64,000 nucleotides of DNA, taken from contig JAUJPP010000012.1 in the NCBI GenBank assembly GCA_030562195.1, positions 372,001-436,000 of the forward strand, read 5' to 3'. The DNA is from Nipponacmea schrenckii. Its lineage: Eukaryota; Mollusca; Gastropoda; Lottiidae. Below are positions 20,205 to 31,137 of the stretch, in pieces. Under the pieces are notes generated by a model. It had not been told where the DNA came from. It was given only the letters and a program-made list of their open reading frames with translations, and searched no databases. Each line of letters begins with the position of its first letter. Within the stretch, counting starts at the first letter, position 1. A program made the position numbers and the translations under genes.

Positions 20205-20672
20205 TAAATATAGTTAAATCAGTGATAAATAAACAAAGAGACCATTGTGGTCTAAATACAATTCCAGTCATTAATTTCTGCAACAATGCACTAATAAATT
20301 ATCCCTTACGTTATTCAACTCAACAATAATTTACGATCGTTTTTAACAATATACTTTCTTAATTCTACAAATAATGTTTGTAAACATGATCTAAAGAACA
20401 ATATAAAAGCTTTCTTACAATTAATAGTGCTTCAATCAGGCTTATCAAGATTTTACTTCAAAAATTATACTTCAAATAACAAACATTGCCTGATGGGATA
20501 CCGCACTTCCATAAAAGGAGTGGGAATGACGTCATATGCTAATTACTGGTGGGAAAACCTAGCATACTGGGCACTAAGAGAAAATAACACAGTTTACATA
20601 TTTTCAAATAGAATAGGTGGTATTGAACATGTCATAGATTGACATCAAATACCAATATTACCTAGAAAATAG
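20205..20672. repeat. Satellite-associated core segment, copy 1 of 3
   Basis: Starts near AATATAGTTAAATCAGTG, includes ACGTCATATGCTAATTACTGG and merges into a partial satellite monomer. It recurs at 40259-40729 (same orientation) and inverted at 51185-51605. No ORF. The combination of a short unique core with tandem satellite resembles pearl/HINE-type non-autonomous Helentrons of bivalves; this is inference. Confidence 0.7.
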
Positions 20673-21664
20673 TGTTGAAGAGTGCAAATAAAATGGTTTA
20701 ATTGTATAAGTTTGGTTAATTAGCACAGTTTTAACTAATAGTCACTTTAAGTTACACCTCACTGCTTCTATTTCTTAACTCTATATCTTTCTCTGTCTCT
20801 GAGTCTTTTTCACATCTGATTACCTTTTCCTTTCTAAACTCTTTGTGAATAGTATTTTCAAGTTGGCAACTTCGTCATTTGGATTAGTTTTGTTAAACTG
20901 ATGGTAGTGGTTTAGTGGAAATATTTTATATTGTTGTACATTTATTTGGCATTGAATCTCCTTCAATGTGGTGGAAATTATATATGGCTTAGTTTAGTAT
21001 GGTTAATATATTACTTCAATATATTCTAAGGATGTGCATTCATTACTAAGGTATGTTACTTTTTATCATCTTTTGGTACTTTTGTTTACTGGTAAGTAGG
21101 GTGGCAGCCATGTTGGATATTTTACAGGTTTTATATTTTATAGTGTCTTTACTCTTGCAAATTACATTCATATATATTATCTTCCATTTCTATAATTACA
21201 CTATCTTTCTACAGTACATACATTGCATTATCTTTCCAACCATTCTTAAAATATCTTATTTTCAGACCCTACCTCTGGTTGAGAATTTGCATTCCCACTT
21301 AGTTATTTAGTTTAAGAAACCCCTGTACAGGGTAGGTTTAATTATTAAATTATGTTCCCTTTTTATATTATATTATTACGTAATTAAGATTTGTCCTCGC
21401 ATATTGTAATTATGCAAATTGTTCCTTTTCCTTTTCGTATTCTTCATACTTATACGTATTAGGCTGTATTTAGTATTTGCATAATTGTTAGTTTTTATTG
21501 TTTTAGTAAGAATCATGATTATTCTATTTTAATGTATATATTTATTTACCTGTTAGTAATTTGTTTATTTGTACTTTCAGGGTTTTTGTTATATATTAAA
21601 TAAACATCTAGTCTAGAACCCTCGGTGTGGTTATTTTGAAACGTCTAACCCCCACCCGACAACA
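20673..21664. mobile_element. Solo LTR, 992 bp, with 4-bp target duplication
   Basis: Begins TGTTGAAGAG and ends CCCGACAACA, with TGTTG/CAACA inverted ends. It is inserted in a satellite monomer: left flank GAAAATAG, right flank ATAGTAACC, giving the duplicated ATAG. Uninterrupted monomers read GAAAATAGTAACC. An AATAAA-like signal lies near 21599. No internal retroelement sequence follows, so a solo LTR from recombination is the simplest reading. Confidence 0.8.
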
Positions 21665-22144
21665 ATAGTAACCAGCCTTTGTTTATGACTTATCATCTCT
21701 AGATGTACATAAATATTGTTGATAGATAATAGTAGAAATAATACCCCATACCTACTATGGTCAGACAACGAACAGTTTACATATTTTCAAGTAGAAAAGG
21801 TGGTTTTGAGCATGGCATACATTGACATCAAATATCACTTTATCTACCTAGAAAATAGTAACCAGTCTTTGTTTATGACATATCATCTCTAGATGTGCAT
21901 AAATGTTGTTGACAGACAATAGCTAAAATATTACCCCATCCCTACTATGGTCCGTCAACGAGCAGTTTTTATTTTTTTTTAAAATTGAATAAGTGATATT
22001 GAACCCAGCATAGATTGGCATCTAATACTACTTTATCTACTTAGAAAACAATAACCATGAAAATAATAACCAGTCTTTGTTTATGACTTATCATTTCTAG
22101 ATGTGCATAAATATTGTTGATAGATAATAGTAGAAATAATACCC
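21665..22144. repeat. ~190-bp satellite monomers
   Basis: About two and a half monomers, including one with an altered T-rich ACAGTTTTTATTTTTTTT block near 21962. Continues after the foldback insertion at 23922. Confidence 0.85.
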
Positions 22145-22484
22145 CATACCTATGGAGGGGTATCGTTGCCAAAACTGTGTGCAAAGTCAAGATTGCAAAG
22201 TCAAAAATTCATATTTCCACATGTCACGTTTTACAAAATTCATTCTCTACAAAATCAGAATGTCGCAATTTGAATTGCAAAGTCAACAATTACTCATTTT
22301 GGTTTTCAAGATTGTCAGTTATAACAATGAAAACGCCAACTTGAAATCGTTTTCTTACAATATTAACTTCTGCATTTTGCATCAATAACATTACCAACTG
22401 TGTATTCTTGACTTTGCATTCTCGACATCTGTAAACTCGACGTCTGTATTCTTGAACGTTTACCATATAAGGTTCCGTCACCTA

Positions 22485-22765
22485 CTTCATTAGCATATTA
22501 CGGAAATTCACGGAAGTTATTAAAGGTGACGTTAAACCTTTATTAGCATATTACGGAAATCCACGGAAATTTTGACAGACGACGTTAAACCTTCATTAGC
22601 ATATTACGGAAATTCACGGAAGTTATTAAAGGTGACGTTAAACCTTCATTAGCATATTACGGAAATCCACGGAAGTTATAAAAGACGGCGTTAAACCTTC
22701 ATTAGCATATTACGGAAATCCACGGAAGTTATAAAAGACGGCGTTTAACCTTCATTAGCATATTG
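22485..22765. repeat. Tandem ~57-bp units within the foldback element
   Basis: Five units of CATTAGCATATTACGGAAATYCACGG followed by a short variable part ending GACGTTAAACCTT. One unit is also present in inverted form in the right arm near 23510-23580. Confidence 0.85.
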
Positions 22766-23056
22766 ACTGATTCTCAACTAAGATGGTAAAGCTGTGATGA
22801 AAATATGAGAAAATAACATCAGTTTTAAGGAAAATTTCTTATTTTTTCTAAAACTGTATTTTGTTAGGAAAATAAATGATTTTTTTTTACCAGCCATGTT
22901 GAATCGGGTCAAACTTCACAGAGGGGGAGTCACATTTTTCTGTAATTGTAATTTACGAGACATACCCATCTAACATAAATCACTAAATTTTAAGTTTTCT
23001 ATCAAATCTACGGCATTAATGTTGAATCAAACCCAAGGAATTGATCCTTAAATAAT

Positions 23057-23155
23057 AATAATAATAAACTCTTTATTTTACATCGGTCAGAATTAGGCCC
23101 AATACACAAGGACATGGTCCTGCCTCACATTCAGCCCATGGGGCAATACATTGGG
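23057..23155 (-). repeat. (TTA)n-tailed retroposon 3' end, copy 1 of 3
   Basis: Reverse complement of 29079-29181 and 37951-38051: a CCCATGGGCTGAATGTGAG block, then TTGGGCCTAATTCTGAC, then AATAAAGAGTTTATTATTATTA. The shared 3' end with a trinucleotide tail is typical of LINE-mobilised sequences. Confidence 0.8.
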
Positions 23156-23921
23156 AAAAAAAGAAGAAAAAGAAAAAAAGAAAATATTGACTGAGCAAGT
23201 TCAGATTTAATAATGGATTTGAAGCAACGCAAAGATAAAAATGATTACTGTATAAAAATCGCATTTCGTGAATTTTAAGTAATTTGCTTTTCATCTGTCT
23301 AAATCGAACAACTTTTAGTTTTTACATATATTTAATCCACAATATGAAATACGTCCGGTAAAATACATTTCGTTAATGAGTGCACAGAAACACAATGATT
23401 ATAAAATCAGAAAATGTGTCATATTTATTAAGAAACTGCCTTAAGTGCAGTAAACAACCGGTTTTGTAGGGAGCAGTCAAGGATTCAGTAAGATTACGTG
23501 ATTTTCCGTAATTGTAATATGCTAATGAAGGTTTAACGTCGCCTTTTATAACTTCCATGGATTTCCGTAATATGCTAATTTAGTAGGTGACGGAACCTTA
23601 TATGGTAAACGTTCAAGAATACAGACGTCGAGTTTACAGATGTCGAGAATGCAAAGTCAAGAATACACAGTTGGTAATGTTATTGATGCAAAATGCAGAA
23701 GTTAATATTGTTGAAACGATTTCAAGTTGGCGTTTTCATTGTTATAATTGACAATCTTGAAAACCGAAATGAGTAATTGTTGACTTTGCAATTCAAATTT
23801 CGACATTCTGATTTTGTAGAGAATGAATTTTGTAAAACGTGACATGTGGAAATATGAATTTTTGACTTTGCAATCTTGACTTTGCACACAGTTTTGGCAA
23901 CGATACCCCTCCATACATACC

Positions 23922-24430
23922 TACTATGGTCAGACAACGAACAGTTTACATATTTTCAAGTAGAAAAGGTGGTTTTGAGCATGGCATACATTGACATCAA
24001 ATATCACTTTATCTACCTAGAAAATAGTAACAAGTCTTTGTTTATGACTTATCATTTCTAAATGTGCATAAATATTGTTGACATACCTACTATGGTACGT
24101 CAACGAACAGTTTACTTATTTGTAAGTAGAATAGGTGGTATTATAGACAGCATAGATTGGCATCAAATACCACTTCATCTTCCTAGAAAATAGTAAACAG
24201 TCTTTGTTCATGACTTATCATCTCTAGATGTACATACATATTGTTGGTAGAAAATAGTAAAAATATTACCCCATACCTAGTATGGCCCGTCAACGAACAG
24301 TTTACTTTTTTGCAAGTAGAATAAGTGGTATTGAACATAACATAGATAGACATTTAATACCACATTATCTAATTAGACCACAGGTACCAGTCTTTGATTA
24401 TGACTTATTATCTCTGTTTGAGTATAAATA
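23922..24430. repeat. ~190-bp satellite monomers
   Basis: Nearly three monomers, increasingly diverged toward 24430 (the last lacks the CTAGAAAATAG block). Confidence 0.85.
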
Positions 24431-25063
24431 TTGTTGAAACCCTAAAATAAAACTAAAGACTCGAAACAAAAATTTGAAACACAAATCTAACTTAACTATT
24501 ATGACCGTTCCACTCGACACCTAAATTAAAATAATAAAAAAAACATAAATAAAACTAATAACCAAATTGTGTTTTACATTGATAACGCGGACGTTATAGT
24601 AAAGCAATGACGTGATGTCAATAATCTTTAAAGGCGAAAATTATAAATATTTAAAATTGTGGGTTTTTTTGGAGGAATAATTACAAAAAACAAACTTAAA
24701 GCATTCAAATTTGTTGGATGTTATTTATATGAAAGTAGATTTTGACAGAATATCAAAATCCAGGCCACTTAATGTTTGTTTGTCTGTTTTTTTTTTTGTT
24801 TTTTTTTAGTTTTTTTTTTTTGTTTTTTTTTGTCGTTGGTCTCGGCGTGTTGTCTGTGATCTGTTGATGTTGTTGCTTGTGTGTCGCTGGTCTTTGCGTG
24901 TTGTCTTGGTCAGTTGTTGTTTGTCCAAACGCGGAAGTGCTACAGAAGTACCATAGGCGCAAGTCTTTCATATAGGGTTTTCCATTAAGTACAATTTTAC
25001 AATTTCTATCACGGCATTCGATAGACTTAAATCTGTTTACCAAGCTAACAAACAAAAAGCCTT
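24431..25063. repeat. Dispersed repeat Q, copy 1 (unique leader plus T/G-rich block)
   Basis: 24440-24690 (GACTCGAAACAAAAATTTGAAACACAAATC, then GATAACGCGGACGTTATAG) is repeated at 27430-27660 and inverted at 56590-56950. The T/G-rich TTGTCTTTGGTCTGTTGT-like block at 24780-24920 is matched at 28020-28260. The frame on - here is low-complexity artefact. Confidence 0.75.
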
Positions 25064-25157
25064 ACAAATAACATTAAAATGATCAGTAAACTTTAAGGAC
25101 AATAATTAATAAGCTTTTAGGATAATGATCTGTAAACTATTAAGGCAATGATCAAAT
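25064..25157. repeat. Short tandem array, left part split by a LINE
   Basis: Units like GATCAGTAAACTTTAAGGACAATAATTAATAAGCTTTTAGG. The same array continues at 27019-27240 on the other side of the LINE and, reverse-complemented, at 51908-52985. Confidence 0.75.
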
Positions 25158-27018
25158 TCAAATTCTTTATTTCCTTGGACATTTCTGCCCATCAGATACA
25201 AAATACAAAAGAAACAAAAACAAATTTACAAAAACGACATATTTACATATACACAGAGTAACACACGGAGAGTGACATTCACGATAGTTGATTCAATCTC
25301 TTTTTATTTGACTGACTAAGAAACATACCGAGTTTTTTTATTTCAGAATAAGTTTCACTAGATAATAATTGGATTAATTTAAGCATGCTTGGGTTCTCAT
25401 AATAATACCTTTTTATACACTTTTTTCTGATTTCTTCATAAGATGGACAAATCAATATAAAATGCATTTCATCTTCAATTTCTTGTAAGTTACACATAGT
25501 ACAGATTCGATTTTGGCGTGGAATATCAAAATATCTACCAATCTCTAAACAAAGGTTATGAGCTGAGAGTCGGATTCTGGAAATATGTATCAAATAATGT
25601 TTTTGGATTGGTTTGGTTGGATATGATTGTAGTTTAAATTCTCTGACTAAATGTGTGTATAAAGCTCCTTTACTACTTTTACTTATTTCTTCGTAACATC
25701 GTTGCCTAAAAATATCGTATATTCGTTGTTTGATGATTTGTGAAGAATTTACATGGAGTTGAGGGGTGTCCCAAATATATCCTAGACCAATCTCAAAAAG
25801 ATTACTTTGTATATTTAAAAGCCAATGATCTTGGTTATCATACATATCATATAAACAATTCCTTAATAAAATATTATCAGTTTTCATTAACTTGATCCAG
25901 TATTTCATAATTCTGACTAATCTTACAGTTGCTAGAGGATATCTACCTAATTCAGAGTACATCATATAAGTTGATGTGGACCTTTTAACATTTAAAATAG
26001 ACTTCAAAAATAATAGGTGTATTTTTTCTACTTCTATAGCTTTGTGAAATCCCCATATTTCACATCCGTAATTTAAAACACTACATACATATGTGTCAAA
26101 AACAGACAATTTTGTTTCTATGTTAAAATAATTTATATTACATACATTCAAAACCGAAAAAAGTGCTTTCCTGCCTTGTTTTACTATTTGCTGATGAGTT
26201 TGTGAAAATTTTCCATTGAAATTCATTACAATACCTAAATAATTAAAACTATTTACAATTTCTAGCTTTTCATTATTAAAGAACCACAATTCATTGTCTT
26301 TTATTTTCCCCCCATTTCTAAAGACTACTATTTTTGTTTTATTAGTGTTTACGGTCAAATTCCACTTTCTTGTGTAAGAACTTAAAGAATCTAATAACTC
26401 TTGTAAACCTGATATGCTTTCTGAGAATAGTACTTTATCGTCTGCATACATAAGGAGAAATAAATTCATTGCGTGCAAACTCAAATATTTACAACCATCG
26501 GTATTAAAAGCAGATTCACAATCATTGATATAAATTGAAAATAATAAAGGTGATAATATTTCTCCTTGGAATAATCCGTTACTACTATCAAAAAACTCTG
26601 AAAAATCTCCATTTGATCTTACACAACATTTGACCTTATCATACAATGATCTAATAACACGAAATAATTTTCCTTCTATTCCTTCTTGTATTAATTTATA
26701 CCATAAATTAACCCTTTGAATTAAATCGAAAGCTTTGGAATAATCGACAAAACAGCAATATAAACGCTTCTTAGCTTTAAGAGTTCTATTAATTAAAGAT
26801 TGAAGAACGAATATCGCATCTGTAGTTGATATTTTTTTTCTGAATCCAAATTGAGCATTTGAAATAATATTATTCTTGTAATCATAAGCCAATATTCTAT
26901 TATTCAAAATTGATGTAAACAGTTTGGCTATACAGCAAACAAGCGTGATACCCCTATAATTGTCAGGGTTAGTGACGTCACCTTTTTTAAAAACAGGTAT
27001 GATAGTACCAATCAGTAA
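25158..27018 (-). mobile_element. 5'-truncated LINE inserted in a tandem array
   Basis: Reverse-transcriptase frame plus a short 3' UTR, bounded on both sides by the same 18-20 bp type array. The 5' end is cut within the RT domain at 27018, as is usual for target-primed insertions. No clear target-site duplication could be read because the flanks are themselves repeats. Confidence 0.8.
25279..27018 (-). CDS. LINE reverse transcriptase, 5'-truncated but open
   Basis: Open from the truncation point (about 27018) to a TAA at 25279, about 579 codons; an internal TTG at 26907 is not a real start. RT motifs in order: VFKKGDVTNPDNYRGITL (fingers), AQFGFRKKISTTDAI, CCFVDYSKAFDLI (motif A), NGLFQGEILSPLLFSIYIND (motif B), LLMYADDKVLFSE (catalytic YADD), LTVNTNKTKIVVF (thumb), FNYLGIVMNF. 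The C-terminus carries CTMCNLQEIEDEMHFILIC, a zinc-binding domain. Motifs fit a Jockey/CR1-group non-LTR element; the exact clade is not determined. No endonuclease domain remains. The absence of stops over 1.7 kb suggests a recent insertion. Confidence 0.9.
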   Translation of the reverse strand, partial: LLIGTIIPVFKKGDVTNPDNYRGITLVCCIAKLFTSILNNRILAYDYKNNIISNAQFGFRKKISTTDAIFVLQSLINRTLKAKKRLYCCFVDYSKAFDLIQRVNLWYKLIQEGIEGKLFRVIRSLYDKVKCCVRSNGDFSEFFDSSNGLFQGEILSPLLFSIYINDCESAFNTDGCKYLSLHAMNLFLLMYADDKVLFSESISGLQELLDSLSSYTRKWNLTVNTNKTKIVVFRNGGKIKDNELWFFNNEKLEIVNSFNYLGIVMNFNGKFSQTHQQIVKQGRKALFSVLNVCNINYFNIETKLSVFDTYVCSVLNYGCEIWGFHKAIEVEKIHLLFLKSILNVKRSTSTYMMYSELGRYPLATVRLVRIMKYWIKLMKTDNILLRNCLYDMYDNQDHWLLNIQSNLFEIGLGYIWDTPQLHVNSSQIIKQRIYDIFRQRCYEEISKSSKGALYTHLVREFKLQSYPTKPIQKHYLIHISRIRLSAHNLCLEIGRYFDIPRQNRICTMCNLQEIEDEMHFILICPSYEEIRKKCIKRYYYENPSMLKLIQLLSSETYSEIKKLGMFLSQSNKKRLNQLS

Positions 27019-27240
27019 CTTTTAGGGCAATGATCAATTAACTTTTAGGACAATAATCAATAAGCTTTTACGTCAATGAGCAGTAAACCTTTAAGGACAA
27101 TAATTAATAAGCTTTTGGGATAATGATCTGTAAACTATTAAGGCAATGATCAATAAACTTTTAGGGCAAAGCTCAATTAACTTTTAGGACAAAAATCAGT
27201 AAACTATTAGGACAAAAATCAGTAAATTTTTAAGTCAATA
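27019..27240. repeat. Short tandem array, right part
   Basis: Units such as ACTTTTAGGGCAATGATCAATTA and ACTTTTAGGACAATAATCAAT. Near-identical flank to 25064-25157. Confidence 0.75.
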
Positions 27241-28609
27241 ATCGTTTATGAAAATGGTCAAAAAAGCTTTTTAAAAAGGAACGTAAAATTTTTGACGAGT
27301 TGATGCATTAGAGCGAACTTATGACTACAATGTGCCAACATTCACACTGCACAAGCTCATATAGGACTCCACTAAAATATTATGTTAATGATTGTATACG
27401 AGTTTAGACTTTCAATAGTGTTGCAAACAAAAGTTAAAATAAAACTTAAGACTCGAAACAAAAATTTGAAACACAAATCTAACGTACCTTTTATGACCGT
27501 TCCACTCGACTTCTTATTTAAAAGTGACAATAAAAATTAGCCACATTTTGTTTTATATAGATAACGCGGACGTTATAGTAAAACAATGACGTGACGACAT
27601 AACCTTTAGAAGCCAAAATTTTAAATGTTGAAAATATTTAAAAATTGTGTTTGTTTTTGAAGGAAAAATTACAATTTTAAACTGAAATATTGTTGAATTG
27701 ACTATTTATTATAGGTTTTCAGATATCATTGAGTACTATTTATCATTATAAAGTTATTACAAGTTAAAAGTAGAATACTAATTTTTAAAATTGTTAGTTT
27801 ATTCTCTACCTTTTAACTTTAAAAACAAACTAAAAGCGATTAAAATTCGTGGATGTTATTTATATGGTTTTAGAATGTGTAACACATACCTGATTTAAGA
27901 TTTAAGAAAATCTGAGTGTGATAATGCTGAAAATTGAGATAGTAGATTTTGACAGAATCAATTTCCAGGATGGCCACTTGTGCTTAGTATTTGGTCTATG
28001 TTTTTTTTTATTTTTATTATTTATTTATTTTTTTTTTCGTTAGTTTTTGCGTGTTGTCTTTGGTCTGTTGTCGTTTGTTTGTTTGTCGCTGGCGTTATGC
28101 TATAATGCTGTCTATGGTCTTTTGTTTTGTTTCTTGGTCAGCTATTGTTTATTACTCGCTAGTCTTGGCATGTTGTCTTTGCTCTTTTATTGTTTGTTTT
28201 TTGTCGCTGGTCTTCGCGTATTATCTTTGGTCTGTTGTTGTATGTCGCTGGTTTGGCGATTTGTAGATGTCGGCTTTTGCTGTGCGCTTGTTTGTTTGTT
28301 GTTCTATATTTTGTTATTTTGTTGTTTGTTGGAGCTTCCTGTTTGTAGCTGGGGGTTGCGAAGTAGAGTGGTCTATACGTGGTGGTGGTGTTCATTGTTT
28401 TATGTAAATTTATAGTGTGAGTATTATTTAAACCTTTTTTTTTATTACATCTTGTAGAGATGTACTTAATCATCAGAGGCCAGACTTTATGGGAGTGGGG
28501 TGTGTATGATGGCAACAAGCCACAATTATGAGGTTTAGATTCCAAACGCAGAATTGCTACAGATGTACCTTAGGCGCAAGTCTTTCATAGAGAGTTTTCC
28601 ATTAAGTGC
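27241..28609. repeat. Dispersed repeat Q, copy 2, with T/G-rich block
   Basis: 27430-27860 matches 24440-24700 and, inverted, 56590-56950. 27985-28430 is a T/G-rich low-complexity tract with TTGTCTTTGGTCTGTTGT and TTTGTCGCTGGTCTT units. The apparent ORFs here on both strands are composition artefacts. The tail CAAACGCAGAATTGCTACAG near 28538 matches the one near 24930. Confidence 0.7.
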
Positions 28610-29035
28610 AACTTAATCTGTCCATTTTATACACATGTACTTGTGTATTTTAAAACTAATTGTACATTGAAATGATATATGATTTTGCTGTCATGTACTT
28701 GATCGCCGGAAGATAAATCTGTCCATTATTTACACATGTAATTGTGTATTTGAAAATAAATTGTACGTTGAAATAATACGTGATTTTTTGCGGTCGTGTG
28801 CATGGCCGCGGGAACTATATATTACATCCATTTTATAAACAAATTGTAGGTTGAAAATCTGTCCATTCATGCACATGTACTTGTGTATTTTTAAACAAAT
28901 TGTACGTTGAGTATTGTATATTTATTTGTGGTCATGTACTTGATCGCCGGAACATATCTCTGTCCATTTGATACACATGTACTTGTGTATTTTTAGTATT
29001 TCAGACGAATTGTATATTGAGATATTATGTATTTT
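28610..29035. repeat. Tandem ~100-120 bp units
   Basis: Four diverged units of ATCTGTCCATTTTATACACATGTACTTGTGTATTTT, then AATTGTACATTGAAAT, then GTCATGTACTTGATCGCCGGAA. They sit between repeat Q and the retroposon tail at 29079. Confidence 0.8.
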
Positions 29036-29078
29036 CGATTTTATTTTCTTTTTTTCTTTTTTTTTTTTTTTTTTTCCA

Positions 29079-29181
29079 ATGTATTGCCCCATGGGCTGAA
29101 TGTGAGACAGGACCATGTCCTTGTGTATTGGGCCTAATTCTGACCCATGTAAAATAAAGAGTTTATTATTATTATTATTAT
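29079..29181 (+). repeat. (TTA)n-tailed retroposon 3' end, copy 2 of 3
   Basis: CCCATGGGCTGAATGTGAGAC through AATAAAGAGTTTATTATTATTATTA. Preceded by a T-run at 29047-29075. Confidence 0.8.
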
Positions 29182-29510
29182 CTTACAATTTCTGTCAAGA
29201 CATTAGATAGTCTAAAGCCTGTTTACTGAGCTGACATTCATGTTTAGGAACAAAATACCTTACATTTTGAGAGCTTTCCCCCGCGAACTATATTCTGACG
29301 AAAAGAAAATGGCTATTCCATCAACAAGATCAACTCCAGTGACAAAGGCGGGTAATTTTCACGCAAAGAGTAGAATTAGTCGTGGTGACAGGTTTTGAAA
29401 ATGTAAATATAAGCAATAAACGCTAACGCGCATTCATTCAATTTTCCATCCAACCTTTGTCCTGATATACAACCATAACCGCCATAGGGTGACCGTTTAT
29501 TGCTTAAATA
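29182..29510. other. No gene seen
   Basis: No supported frame or repeat recognised in this spacer. Confidence 0.4.
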
Positions 29511-29612
29511 CATACTATGGTCAGTCAACGAACAGTTTACATATTTTCAAGTAGAATAGGTGGTATTGTTTTTCTAACAATTTATATGTCCATCAATTTT
29601 AATAAGATTCTT

Positions 29613-30999
29613 TCATTCATGCAATGATCTTGCATTTTGATAATATATTACTATTTCATTTTCAGAATACACTGGAACATCAGGTCGGCGAAATTTCAGA
29701 ATTCTTTCTTGCGTAGAGAGTTCATGTCTTCTTTCACTTCCATTGCGACTTTTTATTTTACTTTCTGCAAGGTTTAATATGTGCAGTCCTTCCAGAGTTA
29801 TGACTCGGCTCAAACCAACTAGTGAATGTGAGCCATCTTGCGACCATCAAAGTCAACAACAACTTTATCCAAGGTGACACCTTGTGACCGGTGAATGGTT
29901 TTTGCTGCTGAAGGTCTTAATGGTATTTGCATTCTCATTAATTCTGGCTTTTTAAATTTGCCAATTCTGATTTGCCTTGAGATAGGTTTCACTGGTGTCC
30001 TAGAGGACATTACATTTGAATGATAAATTGCTTTTAAATCTTTGCGTGTGGACAATAGTCCCGGCAGCAGATCTTGCTTTGTTAGTTTCAATGTACTTGA
30101 CGGTACAATCTGCACCTTTCGTTAATCCATCCTCAGTTCTAACATTGATGCAGAGTTCGCATTTCATGCCAACTACTAAAGATAATTGCGTGTGTAATTG
30201 CATTGTTTTTCTTGGGTCATCTGGTATATTTTCTAATAATGTCTTTTCTACTGCTTTTGCATTTGAACTGTCTTTGGCTGTTATAACATATTTATCACCA
30301 GGCATTTTATCAAAAATATTTGCATTGAATTTTTCCATCTTGGCATTGCTAATGAAAATATGTTGAACATCAGAAGGATATTGAACATCATTGCTAGAGA
30401 TGATTCGACTTTTCAATATCATTTTTGCCATATCATTTCCTTTTCATTCTCGTTTGCATAATTGTATTCTCTTTATCGATTTAAAAGTTCAGCAAATGTT
30501 CAACAATTACATGTACTCCTCCAAATAATAGCGGTGATCCTTTCAGATCTTGCAAGCAGCGTTTGTTTACAAAGTTAAACATTCCATTTCCGACCATGGA
30601 TATTTCATCAATAAATAACACTTTCAACCCACCAAGGGTTGTGCGTAAAGTGTTTAATCTACTACAATCTAAAGGTTTATATTTCACTGATTGATTGATA
30701 GGTACTTTCAAAGCGTTGTGTATAGTATTTCCTTTGATATTGAAAGCAGCCTTGCCAGTTGGTGCTATCAATAATTGCTTTATTGTTTGGTAATCATCAC
30801 CAGCTTGCGTTGAATAAAATCTTGCTAAGGTTTGGTAAATTGCAGTTGTTACAAAACTTTTGCTAACTCCAGCCCCACCACTCAGAAATCTAAATAGTTG
30901 GGAATCTGTAGTTTTTATTACATGTACTGTGTCATATACAAATCGTAATTGCTTTTCATTTAAAGAGCTCATCAACTGAAGATATTCAGTTTCTGGCAT
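29613..30999 (-). pseudogene. Helitron Pif1-like helicase domain, frameshifted
   Basis: SF1 helicase unwinding donor DNA in rolling-circle transposition. From the N-terminal side: P-loop region FLSGGAGVSKSF (30881 region), where the usual second-to-last glycine is serine, so the Walker A lysine loop is altered; LIAPTGKAAFNIKGNTIH (motif Ia); LFIDEISMVG (Walker B); after frameshifts near 30480 and 29816, RPSAAKTIHRSQGVTLDKV and SRVITLEGLHILNL (motifs V/VI). At least two frame changes; non-functional. Confidence 0.85.
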
Positions 31000-31137
31000 T
31001 TCATATCAGGTTATTTCACTTTCTTTATCTATTTTAGGTATTCCAAGGTCTGAACCTATATCATATTCAAAATTTAAAGGCTCATTTTTCTTTTTCAAAA
31101 TTTCTTTTTCTGTGTTTTCTGTGAATTCATCTTCCCT

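Larger units (their letters stand above)
18188..21493. repeat. 3.3-kb composite repeat unit, copy A
   Basis: Near-identical, collinear and in the same orientation to 38432-41611, about 20.2 kb away. It holds in order a leader, minisatellite, 190-bp satellite, gypsy pol remnant, core segment and most of an LTR. Differences are small substitutions, a lost satellite monomer in copy B and a tandem duplication of about 70 bp in the copy B LTR. Confidence 0.9.
22151..23915. mobile_element. Long-inverted-repeat (foldback) transposon, 1765 bp
   Basis: The ends TATGGAGGGGTATCG and CGATACCCCTCCATA are perfect inverted repeats continuing as imperfect arms of about 390 bp (22151-22545 and 23515-23915). 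Flanked by a perfect 6-bp duplication CATACC (22145-22150, 23916-23921), and the empty site is visible in neighbouring satellite monomers. Arms contain repeated GCAAAGTCAA / TTGACTTTGC motifs, likely transposase-binding repeats. Inside are ~55-bp tandem units (CATTAGCATATTACGGAAATCCACGG, 22485-22765) and an inserted retroposon tail (23057-23155). No transposase frame; the short ORFs in the arms are shadows. Confidence 0.88.

Noticed and set aside
22114..22388. 76-78 codon frames in the foldback arm
   Set aside because: They appear in both arms as mirror images and are built from GCAAAGTCAA motif repeats.
18902..24430. CRISPR-like array
   Set aside because: Monomers are ~190 bp with no unique spacers, in a eukaryotic TE context; this is satellite DNA.
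27991..28545. ORFs of 91-128 codons in the T/G-rich block on both strands
   Set aside because: Low-complexity composition, mirrored on both strands and in the related block at 24753-25055; no motif.
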